Below are positions 25,001-38,382 of a stretch of 64,000 bases of DNA, piece by piece. The stretch's first letter is position 1. Every line of letters starts with the position of its first letter. A program made the translations under genes and the position numbers. Source of the stretch: Pleurotus djamor (lineage: Eukaryota > Basidiomycota > Agaricomycetes > Agaricales > Pleurotaceae); assembly GCA_029747585.1 (NCBI GenBank), contig JAPEVF010000213.1, forward strand, positions 1 to 64,000. Reading direction: 5' to 3'. Below the pieces are notes generated by a model. It was not told the DNA's origin. It was given only the letters and a program-made list of their open reading frames with translations, and searched no databases.

Positions 25001-25439
25001 TGACCCTCGCCTGACAGGAGAGTCGAGTGAAATGGGTGATGGTGGCTTTGGAGGCTGTAGCAGGTTCGGGCTCCTACAAAGGGCTCTTCCATTTCATGAT
25101 CCGTTCATAAAGAACTATTTACAAAAAGGCTCACGCAGAAGTGTCCGAATCACGAAGGAAACGGTCTGTCGGAGTCGGAGGGGTCGAGTGGTTAGATTTG
25201 GAGGACGAGCCTTTGGATAGTCGCACGAGGTTCCCGTTGTCATCGACGACGTAGTCGAAGGACAAATCATCGATGACCGAGGAGTCGTCCGACGGCGTCG
25301 ACGTCGATGAGCGCGGTTGCGAGAGTTGGTCAACAGGTGTGCGNGGAGGTGAAGGGCGCCTTGAACCAGTGGACGCGTTCGAGGGGTAGGTGGGCGGCGA
25401 TGGCAGCCGCGAAGGGGGCGAGGCAATAGATAAGCTCAT
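22038..25439 (-). CDS. MPS1: Spindle assembly checkpoint kinase Mps1/TTK
   Basis: Dual-specificity kinase that recruits checkpoint proteins to unattached kinetochores and, in yeast, helps duplicate the spindle pole body. The start [13 protein letters not shown] opens a long Ser/Pro-rich, disordered N-terminal region spread over several exons (25.4 to about 23.4 kb), containing [14 protein letters not shown] and [15 protein letters not shown]. The kinase domain (about 23.35-22.3 kb) has [18 protein letters not shown] (Gly loop), YALKRV (Lys), [30 protein letters not shown] (the HSD form usual for Mps1), [10 protein letters not shown] (DFG), [31 protein letters not shown] and, at the end, [12 protein letters not shown]. 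Catalytic residues are intact. A C-terminal helix ([15 protein letters not shown]) follows. The last coding exon ends FSP after splicing at about 22.1 kb. An N at 25,344 lies in the N-terminal exon. Confidence 0.93.
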
Positions 25440-26024
25440 GTTGAGCAGCGAGCAGAACGACGATGACAGCGAAGAAGAAAGAAGCGACGACGACGAAAGC
25501 AATTGCAAATACACAGCGAACGAAAACAAGTTAGACGGTTCGAAATTAACCACAACCCAAAACGAGGCAGACCACGAGGCGCGGACCCCGAACTCTCCTA
25601 GCCGAACTCTCCCGGCATCCATGCGGCATGCCATACACTTCCCATTTTAGGTGCGCAGCTTTCCGGGGTCTGTAAAACGCGGTCACGGGGTGCCAGCGTC
25701 CAGGCGCGTTTCTAACATCCATCACGCGTCACCCTGGGAGTTGGCGATCGTCATCCCCTTGCATCAAGAATTGATCCTACACAGTCGTCTCGGGGAACAG
25801 CTGTCGGAGCTTCTTGGGCTGCAGTCGAAAAGAAGTGAAACGGTAGTTTTGAGGTGAGCAGAGTTCTCGATCGCCCAGGCTGTGCTTGCCCGCGTTGGAG
25901 TAGGGAAAAGTTAGGATTGTAGCAGATCTAAACGCATTTTAGATATTCGAATTGACAGGACAAGCGGAGAACAAGCAAAGGTTCTGCTGTAATAACTTTT
26001 TGAGCCACAGAACATCAAAATACA
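25440..26024. other. Intergenic region upstream of MPS1
   Basis: Holds the MPS1 promoter and the 3' flank of the P-loop gene. An open frame continues upstream of the MPS1 start on the minus strand (to 25,634) with a hydrophobic serine-rich run, but it looks like untranslated leader. No other feature seen. Confidence 0.4.
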
Positions 26025-26913
26025 TCAAACTGAGCAGATTGCTTGCGCGCTGCGAGTCTGGCGAAGGCGTGGTCCTAGACCTTGTCCTGGTTCTCCTGAA
26101 CACATGTCCAAGACACCAATTGACCTACCCAGGTGCTCTTGGATCAATTTCCCGCTGAATGGTATCAGGGACAGCATCGTCCAATGAAGGACAGGAAGGT
26201 GGTACTCGTAGGACCAAGACTGGCAATCGACTCCGTACGAAGCGGCTTGGACAATGAAGGCTAGGTTGGGACAGGAAATCCAGGGAAAAGGCGCTTCATC
26301 AACAGAGTCGACAAGCCATATCGCATTTTTCACAAGCCGAGGGGCCTGTGGAACTTCAAGCGACCCCTTGAGTGCAGATATACGTATGTGGCCTCATCGT
26401 GTGTGGTCTGGAAAAAAGGGCACCTTGTACTGCATGAGGATTGCAACGAAGAAATAGAAGAATGTTGTTTTCCCTGGTATCTATGTGAATATGTGAATAT
26501 GACGGTGACACAAAAACCAGTCACCTATCCCTAGAGAACCTTGCAGAATCACACCGCCATGCCTTAGCAAGCGTGCTGTCTCGAGGGCGGCAATATCAGA
26601 GGCATCGAGCGTGGGGACGACTCCAACGGCGCTACTATCGGGCGAGAAAGGTGGAGGGGGATCGATGGAGTACGTTTGGTCCTTTCGCTTGCCAATGATA
26701 GCCCGGAGAGCAGTGATGTACTCTGCTCGTATGATGATGGGGTGGCAAAGGGCAACTTGACGACAAAGGTAGGATATCCATCCCGAGTTTTGATGTTGAG
26801 GGGTTTACCCCAGTGACGACGTAGGCTCTCCAGCTCTGACTTTCGCGCATCCTCGCGCAGCAACTCTTCGAACCAATTAGACAATACTGTTGTCCAAGAT
26901 TTGAATCATCTCA
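26025..26913 (-). CDS. Short Crinkler-like P-loop NTPase-domain protein, possibly truncated
   Basis: Reading the minus strand and splicing gives RKSELESLRRHW joined to EYITALRAIIGKRKDQTYSIDPPPP, then RLLRHGGVILQGSLGIG joined to KTTFFYFFVAIL. This is a Walker A motif (GSLGIGKTT) split by an intron inside the Gly codon at about 26,515/26,472. Downstream come LVKNAIWLVDSVDEAP and FIVQAASYG, matching the WxLVDS and FxVQAAS strands of P-loop proteins that agarics share with Crinkler-type families. The region that normally lies between Walker A and the VDS strand is about 50 residues shorter than I expect. An in-frame TGA there can be avoided only by a 57-nt intron, and the protein stops soon after LIQEHLG. 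The 5' end is unclear because no good ATG is in frame. Function is unknown; family membership is inferred from motif order. Confidence 0.45.
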
Positions 26914-27011
26914 GCGCTCCGAGCCTGGAGAAATCGCCAGTGAATGTGCGACGCAGAATAGATGAACTAGACACTCGCGGTAATACAAGGCAGGGCGATC
27001 GGGCGAGTGTA

Positions 27012-28650
<1,639 letters not shown>

Positions 28651-31527
28651 AGTTGGTGATAGGCGAGGAGTTTGCGTTTAATGTCAATACACCGTTGGCG
28701 TTCACGGCTGTCGAAGATGGACACAAAGACGGGTAAGGTGTTAGCTTAGCGAGGTTCTAGGAAGAAGAGAGGCGAGAGAGAAGAGGGTTGTGTGGGGTTG
28801 AAGAAATATTTGAATGGCCGGGGCAAGAATAACACATTGCCGTAGGAGGCTATAGGCGTGTGATTTCCTGAATAAGTGACTTCGGTTTTACAACCAGAAA
28901 ACACCGGAATGGGGAACCATGGCCAAGCATTTGTGTCTTTACCTCTTGAAATTGAAATTCGAATCCTGGACGTCGATGAGCAGACAGGAGGGCGGAGAAG
29001 GTGGACACGGTCACAACGTGTCATTGAAGCCCGAAGCAGCGAAACCGAAACTATAACAAGCTCATCCTGCGAGTCTTACGAGCGCAACTTCGACGTTCGG
29101 GCAATAGAAGGCCCGAGGGTAGTAATACAAGTATATGTATATACGAGTTTTCGAAGCTTCTCGGAGAGTGAACGGCCAGTATCACAAGTCCGATTAACGC
29201 TACTGATATAAATCCCGTCTCATACCCAGGGTACCTGACCTTCAACCATGGTGCAATCGAAAGAGCTCCAAGAGTGAGCCTCTGACGACGGATATGAATG
29301 GTTCGAAGAATAAACGCGAGGGAGCCGGAGGACGCCTCCAGGAGGTACCTAGGGCCTATCGTAGAGCCCTCCTTAGTCCCCTGGTAGAACTCCGAGCGCC
29401 ATGAACCAGAAATCAGGATTTTAGCTTCCCGTCTGCCTGAGACCCCTGGGACTCACGAGGAATGTATACTTAGGCTTTGTGGAGACAATTGCGGAGAGCT
29501 AAGTAGGTACTTCGAGGTTCGCTTTTAGATGGCGGTTCGAACAAGGTTCGAACTGGCAACCCAGCCCGGGCGCTACTCCTCTAGGAGCTCCAAAGTTACG
29601 ACTCATGTTCTCGCCTTCAAGCTTTAAGGTTTTCCGCGACCTGAGCTTCATCCAACATAAGCTCATAAGCTATGGTCATAGCAAGTTCTTAGAGAACCCA
29701 AGAAGTGGGATTGACGCTGTTTAGAAAGTACTCAGGTCCTTAGGGCCGAGGGAGGGGTACAGGGGCCATTCTGCTGTGGTAATTCCATCCAATGTCTTCC
29801 GATCGGGTTGAAGCTTGGCAAAGCACTAGTGCCTTCACATTGCCTGTTAGATCAACCTTTGGAGAGTAAACGGTTGGGGCGCAGCTAAGCAGGACGAACA
29901 GACATTCAATTCCTACTCAAGGACCTGTTGGATTGCGCGTGAAGCTTTGTGTTGCGGATGAGTATTGACGGTCACGAAATCGTTCCGTGGGTTTCTTCAC
30001 CTTGGTATCTTCTGACATATAGGCTGAATCTAATCTTCCTCCCCCGGTTTCCAAGCCTGAAGTTCCCCATTTACCTACCGTGTCCTGAGGCTGGCAGAAG
30101 ACATGATGAGTAGAGTACTTACTGGCGACACGCGGCGTAGTGTAATACAATTGTAAGTACAAGTACTGTTGGGTGATACACCCATCGACGAGCCGTTCTA
30201 TGAATGAAGGAAGAAATGTAGGTATGATTGAGTGGATATCCTGAGGGAGACATGCCACCGCCGAAGACTGGAATGTGATGTGGTCAACAAAAGAGTGACG
30301 AATGCGACTCAAAGCAAGGTACTCCTAGGAAACGACAAAAGTGGTGGTGTCCGTTCACAGCAGGGAACAAGGGGCGACTACAAGTAAGTAAACAAGGCCG
30401 ACACGAGAATGGTCCATGATGTTAGCCATTGAACCCAAGCTGTACCCCACAAAAATGCGGGGGGCCATCTACCCGGAGTGACTTCAAAGAGGTCGTATAT
30501 AATGAGGTTTTTTGCGAGGACACAGACAGCCGGCTAGTGTCAATATAAGTAGGAGTAGGCATCGAGGCGACTTCACGATTTGCGGCCATGGTCGCGCCAC
30601 CAGCGATTCTAAGATGCGAGGTTATAAGTATACCGCCAAAGATCAAATGACTGCTTGAATACTTATCGGTAGGAAAAATAACTAGGCCCTAGTTATGGGA
30701 GAAGAGAAAAGAGGAGGAGTTTGTGTTAGTGGGTAGGCGGTACCGTGACGCATGTGCATGAATATTTGAGTGTTTGAGTACTGAAGTACTGACACTGGAA
30801 GTGACTCGCTCCGACAAAGTGGAACTGTGCGTAACGTCGAGTCCCAGAGATTGTGGTTCACAATGCATCAGCAGTCGCCTCTCTTGTGTCTACCATTCTT
30901 GACATACGTGTTCTTGGTCGCCAGTACGCACAAGTAGACGTGAATGAACTACTTACGAACTCCCCGCATGCTCGGCAGCCACTCGAAGTGTCCGAAGTCC
31001 TTCTCGGGGCTAAAAAGTGGGCATCGAGACTAGTATCTGACCAAGTCACCAACACAGTCAGCTTGCGTTACAAGGCCGCTGATGCCCCNCCAACAATCCA
31101 TCATTGGCACACATAAATGATTTGCACGGCCTCGGAGTAAGACTCGACAGGCCCAGGGACACGTCCGAGCGATGTGAGGTTGGAGCACCAATCCTGACGA
31201 ATGCCGAGGCACGTTAATACAACCGTACGTATAGCAACAANACTGGTGCGGCGGTATTGACAGTGGATTCAATGTCGAAACTCGGCATTTCAAGAGCGTA
31301 ATTGGTGGATCCGACAAGACCGGTAANANGNTATTTCGCACGACGCACAGGAGGAGATACGCCTCGGAGAGGACCAGATCTATTTCCAGCCAGNNGGNAA
31401 TACGACGAAGCGNTACGCCCGAGACGAGACTTATTGGTGGGGGAGCCAAGCAGCGAGTAGGGTATCATCATTAACAAAGACACAGCAAGAGGCGAAATTA
31501 TACGTCGACGTAAGTATGGCGAGGTTG
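28651..31527. other. 2.9 kb gene-poor interval with repeat-like sequence and Ns
   Basis: No gene is recognised. At about 29,530-29,560, on both strands, two copies of TTCGAAC lie about 15 nt apart, resembling tRNA B boxes, beside TAGCGCCC on the minus strand. The block 29,280-29,900 is GC-skewed, non-coding and repeat-like. From 31,080 to 31,420 a cluster of Ns interrupts weak minus-strand open frames (31,030-31,449) downstream of TIM9. Short open frames at 29,917-30,312 and 30,422-30,646 have no family resemblance. Confidence 0.4.
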
Positions 31528-31963
31528 TTACTTTTGACCGTTCATTGCTTCTGAGCACAGCGAACAACACGTCAACAACGGAACACAAGAGTTGTCGAGA
31601 TGACCGCTCACCAGCGTTGATCTCGGCGAACCTTGAGCCTACCCTCTCCGAGTGCTTGAGGAATTTTTCCGTGCAGTTCATCACACATTGTTCCTGTGGT
31701 GGACATCAGATGTGTTGCACATGCGCAGAGCGGATACAGTCAAACACACTTCTTTAGACGACAGCGCCTTGCTGGTGAAATCATTACAGCAAGAATTGAA
31801 GCACTTTTCTACCAAGTTGGAGTACATTCGGAGAAAATCTTGCATCTGGGCNCAAAATGAATGAGAACTGGCAAGACTGGGAAAACGTGNCGCGTACTTG
31901 TTTTTTCTCTATAATTTTGGTCATCTGAGCCTGTTCAGCGGCATTGAAGCTGGAAAAGTCCAT
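31528..31963 (-). CDS. TIM9: Mitochondrial import chaperone Tim9
   Basis: Small Tim protein that, with Tim10, escorts hydrophobic carrier precursors across the mitochondrial intermembrane space. Four exons (31898-31963, 31750-31845, 31612-31693, 31528-31550) give 88 residues, the normal size. The protein starts [22 protein letters not shown]. It carries the twin CX3C motifs as CFNSC and CVMNC, with SSKEEQCV between them and [17 protein letters not shown] after them. The 23-nt final exon encodes the tail EAMNGQK. The four disulfide-forming cysteines are present. Two Ns fall in the first intron and do not affect the protein. It is divergent from the DAHP synthase gene, whose start lies 334 bp away. 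Confidence 0.96.
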
Positions 31964-32296
31964 TGTTGCGAAAGGTGAAGCGAGGAAACTGAGTCCGAGG
32001 ATAAGAAAGTGGATGTGGTTGGGGCGAACGGGACAAGTTGGGAAGGCTGAGCACGTTCTCTCGGACATGACATCACGTGCGATAAATTTCACCAGATCTT
32101 GNTCCNATTGGTCGATCGGCGCTGCTATACTTCCATAACTCTGGACCATCCACCACGAAACGCCTCAGGCTCAGGACGNTCTTGATCGCTTGCCACCTGC
32201 AAAGTGCGCGACCCAATCCTGCAACTCAATCAATCTCCCAATCAACCCACAGACCGTCCCGAACGAAACCCCTTAGCTCTCCCTCGCTCCGCCAAC
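31964..32296. promoter_or_regulatory. Divergent TIM9/DAHP synthase promoter region
   Basis: Intergenic 333 bp between two divergent start codons, necessarily carrying both promoters. Ns at 32,102, 32,106 and 32,179. A C/T-rich stretch precedes the DAHP synthase start. No specific site is recognised. Confidence 0.5.
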
Positions 32297-33812
<1,516 letters not shown>

Positions 33813-34111
33813 ACGAACCTACCAAACCGTCTTTTGTTGGTCGACCAGTGGCAGTCGGAGCCAAAATAATATCTCTCTCTCAACTGTAACTATCATAGAC
33901 ACATTACTATCCCTTCATGTTGTAGAATCCACGCCCTCAATCCATAATTCCTTGCCATCTCATTAGTGAAGCTTGAAGTTCCTGTTAGCCCATGATGTGG
34001 TTTATGAGCGCTTTACAGCAATTCTATATGATGCCTGATGTGAAGGGCAACGGCCAAAATTAGCCTAGCAAGCTCAGCTCGCCCTCCACCTCCGCCTCCA
34101 CCTTTGGACGC
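33813..34111. other. Short intergenic spacer
   Basis: About 300 bp between tandem genes on the + strand, likely the DAHP synthase 3' UTR and the promoter of the next gene. Contains a CT-rich tract just before 34,112. Nothing else seen. Confidence 0.4.
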
Positions 34112-37100
34112 ATGCCATCCTCCCAGAGGTTCCCTTCCTTCAAGTTTCGCTCATCATACGCACCAGGTTCCTTGTTGGTTCGCCTCCTCCACCGTTTCCA
34201 AATCCCCCCGTGTCTAGCGCTGACCCTTCAATTGAAACTTTTCTCAGGTCATCGTCTATGCCCTTTCCTGGACAGCAAAAGAGTTACTCGGTCGCTTTGT
34301 CGTCGCTCAATACCCCCATGTCGTGTCAAATCCCTCGGTGACATTAGCGTTGTTAGCAGGGCTGAAGTTGCTCTTGCTGTGCTTGTACTCCCTTTGGAGA
34401 AGACAACGCGACCACCATAACAATACTACGTATCGACGCGTCTCGGGCGGTGGTAGTGGAATAGACGGTGACGCTGGCGTTGACGTCGGATTTCAGGTTA
34501 CGAAAAGTGCATCGGCATTCTGGCAAGGCAGTCGACCTCTACATGTCTTGGCCGTTTTGGTGGTTTCCTTGGTTCTCGCGGTGTTTGAGGCTCTGGTAAG
34601 CTGTTTTTGCGGTCGGTGTCTTGATCTTTAGCACATCTGGCTTTCTTGCAGACTCTCCCTACTGGGCGGTCATTGCAAGATTCGATTTATTCCTCCACAC
34701 CTCTGGTGACCATATGTTTACCTGTGGTCCTTTACGCCTGTCTGGCGAGAGCAACGACTGTCAGTCACTTCCGGGCCATTCTGCTCCAGGTGAGTCGGTA
34801 TCCTCCTCGGGTTCGCGTTGTCGTTGACCGTAACACCAACAGTCAATTGGCCTGATCTTCGCTTTCGTGAGCTACGTCATTCTACTTCCTACTCCTTGCG
34901 CTAAATCAAATTATCCTTCCCTCCGCACCGGCAGGTCTCTCTATTCGGTGATCAAACAGTTTCGCTATCACGCTCCAGCACATTCACGTTTTCTGCTTCA
35001 ACACTATTCGCTTTACTCGATCATGTCAGTCCCAGTTTTTTTCACCCGATGTCTGTGCTTGCCAAAACGCTATACTAATGACAATTTTCACAGTTTTATG
35101 AAAGTGACCCCGATGCAACGTTTTTCAAGTCAACGTCACCCTTGCTCGGTTCGAGCATCGTGGTGTTCTTGCTAGCGGGATTTGCAAGGGGCGCACATAA
35201 GGTTGTCAGAGACAGTCTAGCAAATGCGACCTTGCCACCGATCTACGTGCCGGTGTGGTTTTTATTGGAAGCGATCACAAGTGTACTTGGCTTCGCGGTT
35301 ATTTTTCGTGTGTATAGCCTCTTTTGATTCCGAGATTGGTCCAGATCTGCTCATTTTCTGCTTTGTTTTAGACCATGGCGCGATTTTACTCGGTGTCTCG
35401 TTGGCACTTGGTGTAGCTGTCGTATCGACATGGAATGCATTCGATGGAGGACTGCTTTCATCGGGCTTCTTTGTTGGAATTGCGTTGACTCTGCTTGGCG
35501 CATGGATGTTCGTAGCTTCCTCAAACTCAACGGAAGCTACAGATATTCCTGAGACACCTCCCAAGGTAAGTATCTACCTGTAATCTTTGAATGACAGTCG
35601 TTAATTTTCGTGCAGTCCAGCAAATCGGGGTCACTTCTCTTGATTGTCCTAGCCCTCGCTGGCGCCCTATCCGCTCTGGTTGTTCTCTCTAATCAGGTGG
35701 ACACTCTGACTATTCCTCAACTAGAGTCACCCGCCATCAACCCTTCAGCTCCTCATCGACAACTTCTCTCACCCTCTAACTCAAAATCCAGCTCAAGCAG
35801 TGCGCAATGCACACGCAAACCCCTCCGCTCTCATCTATTCCATACCCCCGAATCACGCAAATACCACAAATTCGATGATATCCTATTAATCGTGTTCTTC
35901 AGTCACGCACGCTACGGTGCCAATTTGGATTTGTACAAAGAAGTATATTCAGAATATTTTCCTAATGTGCGTCCTCGTCCAAACACTTGTGGTCAGAAAG
36001 CTAAGACCAGTTGGCTCTTTTCTTGTAGATTGTATTTATCGGTCCTGCGAGTCGTGAAGATGCAGGTTTTGCACATTCTTATGACTTGATAGTCGATTCC
36101 TATCAGTCTGATGAAGACCTCAAGGATCCTAATTTCTATAAAATGGCGGGCAGGGTGGGTACCAGTCGCCCTCTACACCGTCTCTGATGTTCCTGAAAAG
36201 CTGAGTATGGGTTTATATAGATGGCTCATCACATGCTCTACACTGCCATGATGGAACATACCTGCTACGAAGGATACCTCTGGGCACCCTTCGACACACT
36301 ACTCAACATCCCCCGCCTTGAATTGTTTGATCAGACGAAGTTTTGGTACTATTCGCCTTGGGGGCGGTATGTACCTAATCCAGCGTTGGGGTTGAATGGT
36401 ACTGGCGGAGGTGAAAGTACAGTTGAAGGCGAAGCTGTAAGTGCCACTGGAGGTGGGAAGAATGTTGGAGAGGCTGCGCGCCATCCACCGCCGGCTAGGA
36501 TATCACCTGACCCGTATGGCAATTACTCGGAGACGTGGAGGGGATGGCAAGTCGACTGGTGGTAGGTACATGTACCGTTCCATTGAGGTTTTTCACTGAA
36601 TGATTATTTACTGTTTAGGTGGGGGTGAGTACCTCTCCCTGTACCTCCTTCTGAAATACCCAACTCTCATTTGACTTGATCCCCAGTGACCCTCACGTCG
36701 GTCTATCCGTCTGTTTGCCAGCCTTCGAAAAGGTCCCACCATCCATGCGCTCCCGACTCGCTGCCTTCTCCGCTGCCAACGAAACGCGGTTCATCGGCGG
36801 CTCCGCGGATACCGTGTACATCCCCGGGCGCCACCGCGATGCGTTCATGGACGTTCTTTCTTTGTTCCTGGAGACGAACTGTTTCTTGGAGATTGCGGTA
36901 CCGACGACGGTGCATCTGGTTGTTCCGCTTGAGGAGCAGATAGAGTTTGTCGATCATGTACGTGTATTCCATTCTCCCCCCTCGATGTCGTTTGTTGATC
37001 GTATGCTGATGTTCTTTTCTGACGATGCTGCATGTTGATTGATGATTTTGTTGATGGGTAACGGTGCATAATGATGATGATGTTTAGTGGTGGATCTGGG

Positions 37101-37291
37101 AAGCTCCATTCAACGCCACCTTCGTCCGACAAAAGTGGAAAGAAGGGTATGAAGTGGATACATTCCATACCTTCCATTGGGGCGAAAAAGACCAGATTAG
37201 TGGGGTGTGGAAGGGGAATCATGATCACGTCGAGGATATTAGGATGTTGCTGAGGGAATCAGCACTGAGGCAGGGTATTAGGTTACCTTGA
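34112..37291 (+). CDS. Polytopic membrane protein with a large C-terminal soluble domain
   Basis: No family is recognised with certainty. The start MPSSQRFPSFKF is followed, after splicing, by roughly ten hydrophobic segments (for example VTLALLAGLKLLLLCLYSL, PLHVLAVLVVSLVLAVFEAL, STPLVTICLPVVLYACLA, SIGLIFAFVSYVIL, AILLGVSLALGVAVV, LLLIVLALAGALSALVVL). Their spacing recalls nucleotide-sugar/drug-metabolite transporters. A Ser-rich linker leads to a soluble domain of about 400 residues: YHKFDDILLIVFFSHARYG, IVFIGPASREDAGFAHSYD, MAHHMLYTAMMEHTCYEGYLW, an N-glycosylation-rich loop, DPHVGLSVCLPAFEKVP, GGSADTVYIPGRHRDAF, ETNCFLEIAVPTTVHL, and near the end FHTFHWGEKDQISGVWKG. The domain has the look of a lumenal glycosyltransferase-like fold, which is inference only. 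At least eight introns are needed. A fusion of a transporter-like part and an enzyme-like part would be notable. Confidence 0.7.
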
Positions 37292-38382
37292 GGCTGAGGG
37301 AAACATCATGGTATTTATAGAGCATGTTCGGCGGGATGGATCTCAAACTTTGGGACGCTTGGTATATAATACGTTACGGTCTTACTTTATTGTTTGGGTA
37401 TGTGGGTGAATGTGTCGAAGGGATTTCCTATGCTGCGCTGATGGTGAGATACTGATTCTTGCAGTGCCTCGTCGCTGGTAACTAGCGGATGAAGAGCTGG
37501 ATGGTCTAAAACGTCTAGTACCTTGTTTGTTGCCTGCATTGCTCCTTGTAGTTCACCATGTTCCGTTGACCGTAGACGCGGTCACAGTGATATATGATAC
37601 ACGGATCACTCTTGCAGTGATCCGTAAATTCCAGTAACTAGCGACGGAGCCGCGGGAGTGGATTAATGTTCTGAGACGGGTATGTACTCGAGGGCTATGG
37701 TGCTGGTAACTACTTGCTTGAACTGGTCGCAATGTTGCGCGAGGCGAGATGACGGTGCCCGCGACCACAGGCCACTGCATCGTCTGCCCGATGTATATAA
37801 CCAGCCAGATCGGTACGCATGCAATTCAAAACTAAACTCTCGATCTCACCTTCGATCTTGGCCCGCGCAATCCAACGCAACGAAATTTTGGCGAAATTTT
37901 CACTCGTTTTTTCAAATCCTCCGTGCCCCTGCTCCTAGCCCCTGTGACTCCTCTATAAGTAGAACGAGACCAGGGCCGAAATCGCCGCCGGCTACCGCTT
38001 AGCAGGGAGCACTTCAGCCCACATCCAAGTCCTTGTTCTTCAACCTGCTCTCTCCCTTCTTCCANCACCATCAGGACCACCAACTCCCTCCTCCTGGCCC
38101 GCTCGACTCTACGACTCGGACTTACGACCACCACTATCACACGAGCTTGACGTTATCAGATACTTNACAAAGCCCGCTGTGAATCTTTGACATTGAAGTG
38201 GTCTCAGAAGGGAAACGACAATACGACNAACCCTCGGANTATCGTCNTAGTATTTGGTTTTCGACTTTTGCNTCTGGAATATACTAGGACCCATCGCCTA
38301 CCGCAACNCGTNCTTTGAANNNNNNNNCGTTCTGNACGAANCNTTCTTCNCCTTCATTAGCAGCANCATTGNCANTCATACT
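37292..38382. other. Intergenic region with a perfect hairpin
   Basis: About 1.1 kb upstream of the F-box gene. It holds a perfect 10-bp inverted repeat, ACGGATCACT/AGTGATCCGT, with a 5-nt loop at 37601-37625. The strand-open frames here are short and unsupported. Ns begin at about 38,064 and become dense from 38,166 to 38,375, just before the F-box start. Confidence 0.5.
37601..37625. repeat. Perfect inverted repeat, 10-bp arms, 5-nt loop
   Basis: Left arm 37601-37610, loop CTTGC, right arm 37616-37625; the arms are exact reverse complements. It lies 310 bp downstream of one gene and about 760 bp upstream of the F-box gene. It could be a binding site for a dimeric regulator or a chance hairpin. 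Confidence 0.7.

Noticed and set aside
25440..25634. Upstream extension of MPS1 with a hydrophobic serine-rich run.
   Set aside because: The extension has no Mps1 similarity. The ATG at 25,439 begins the Ser/Pro-rich region and fits the family.
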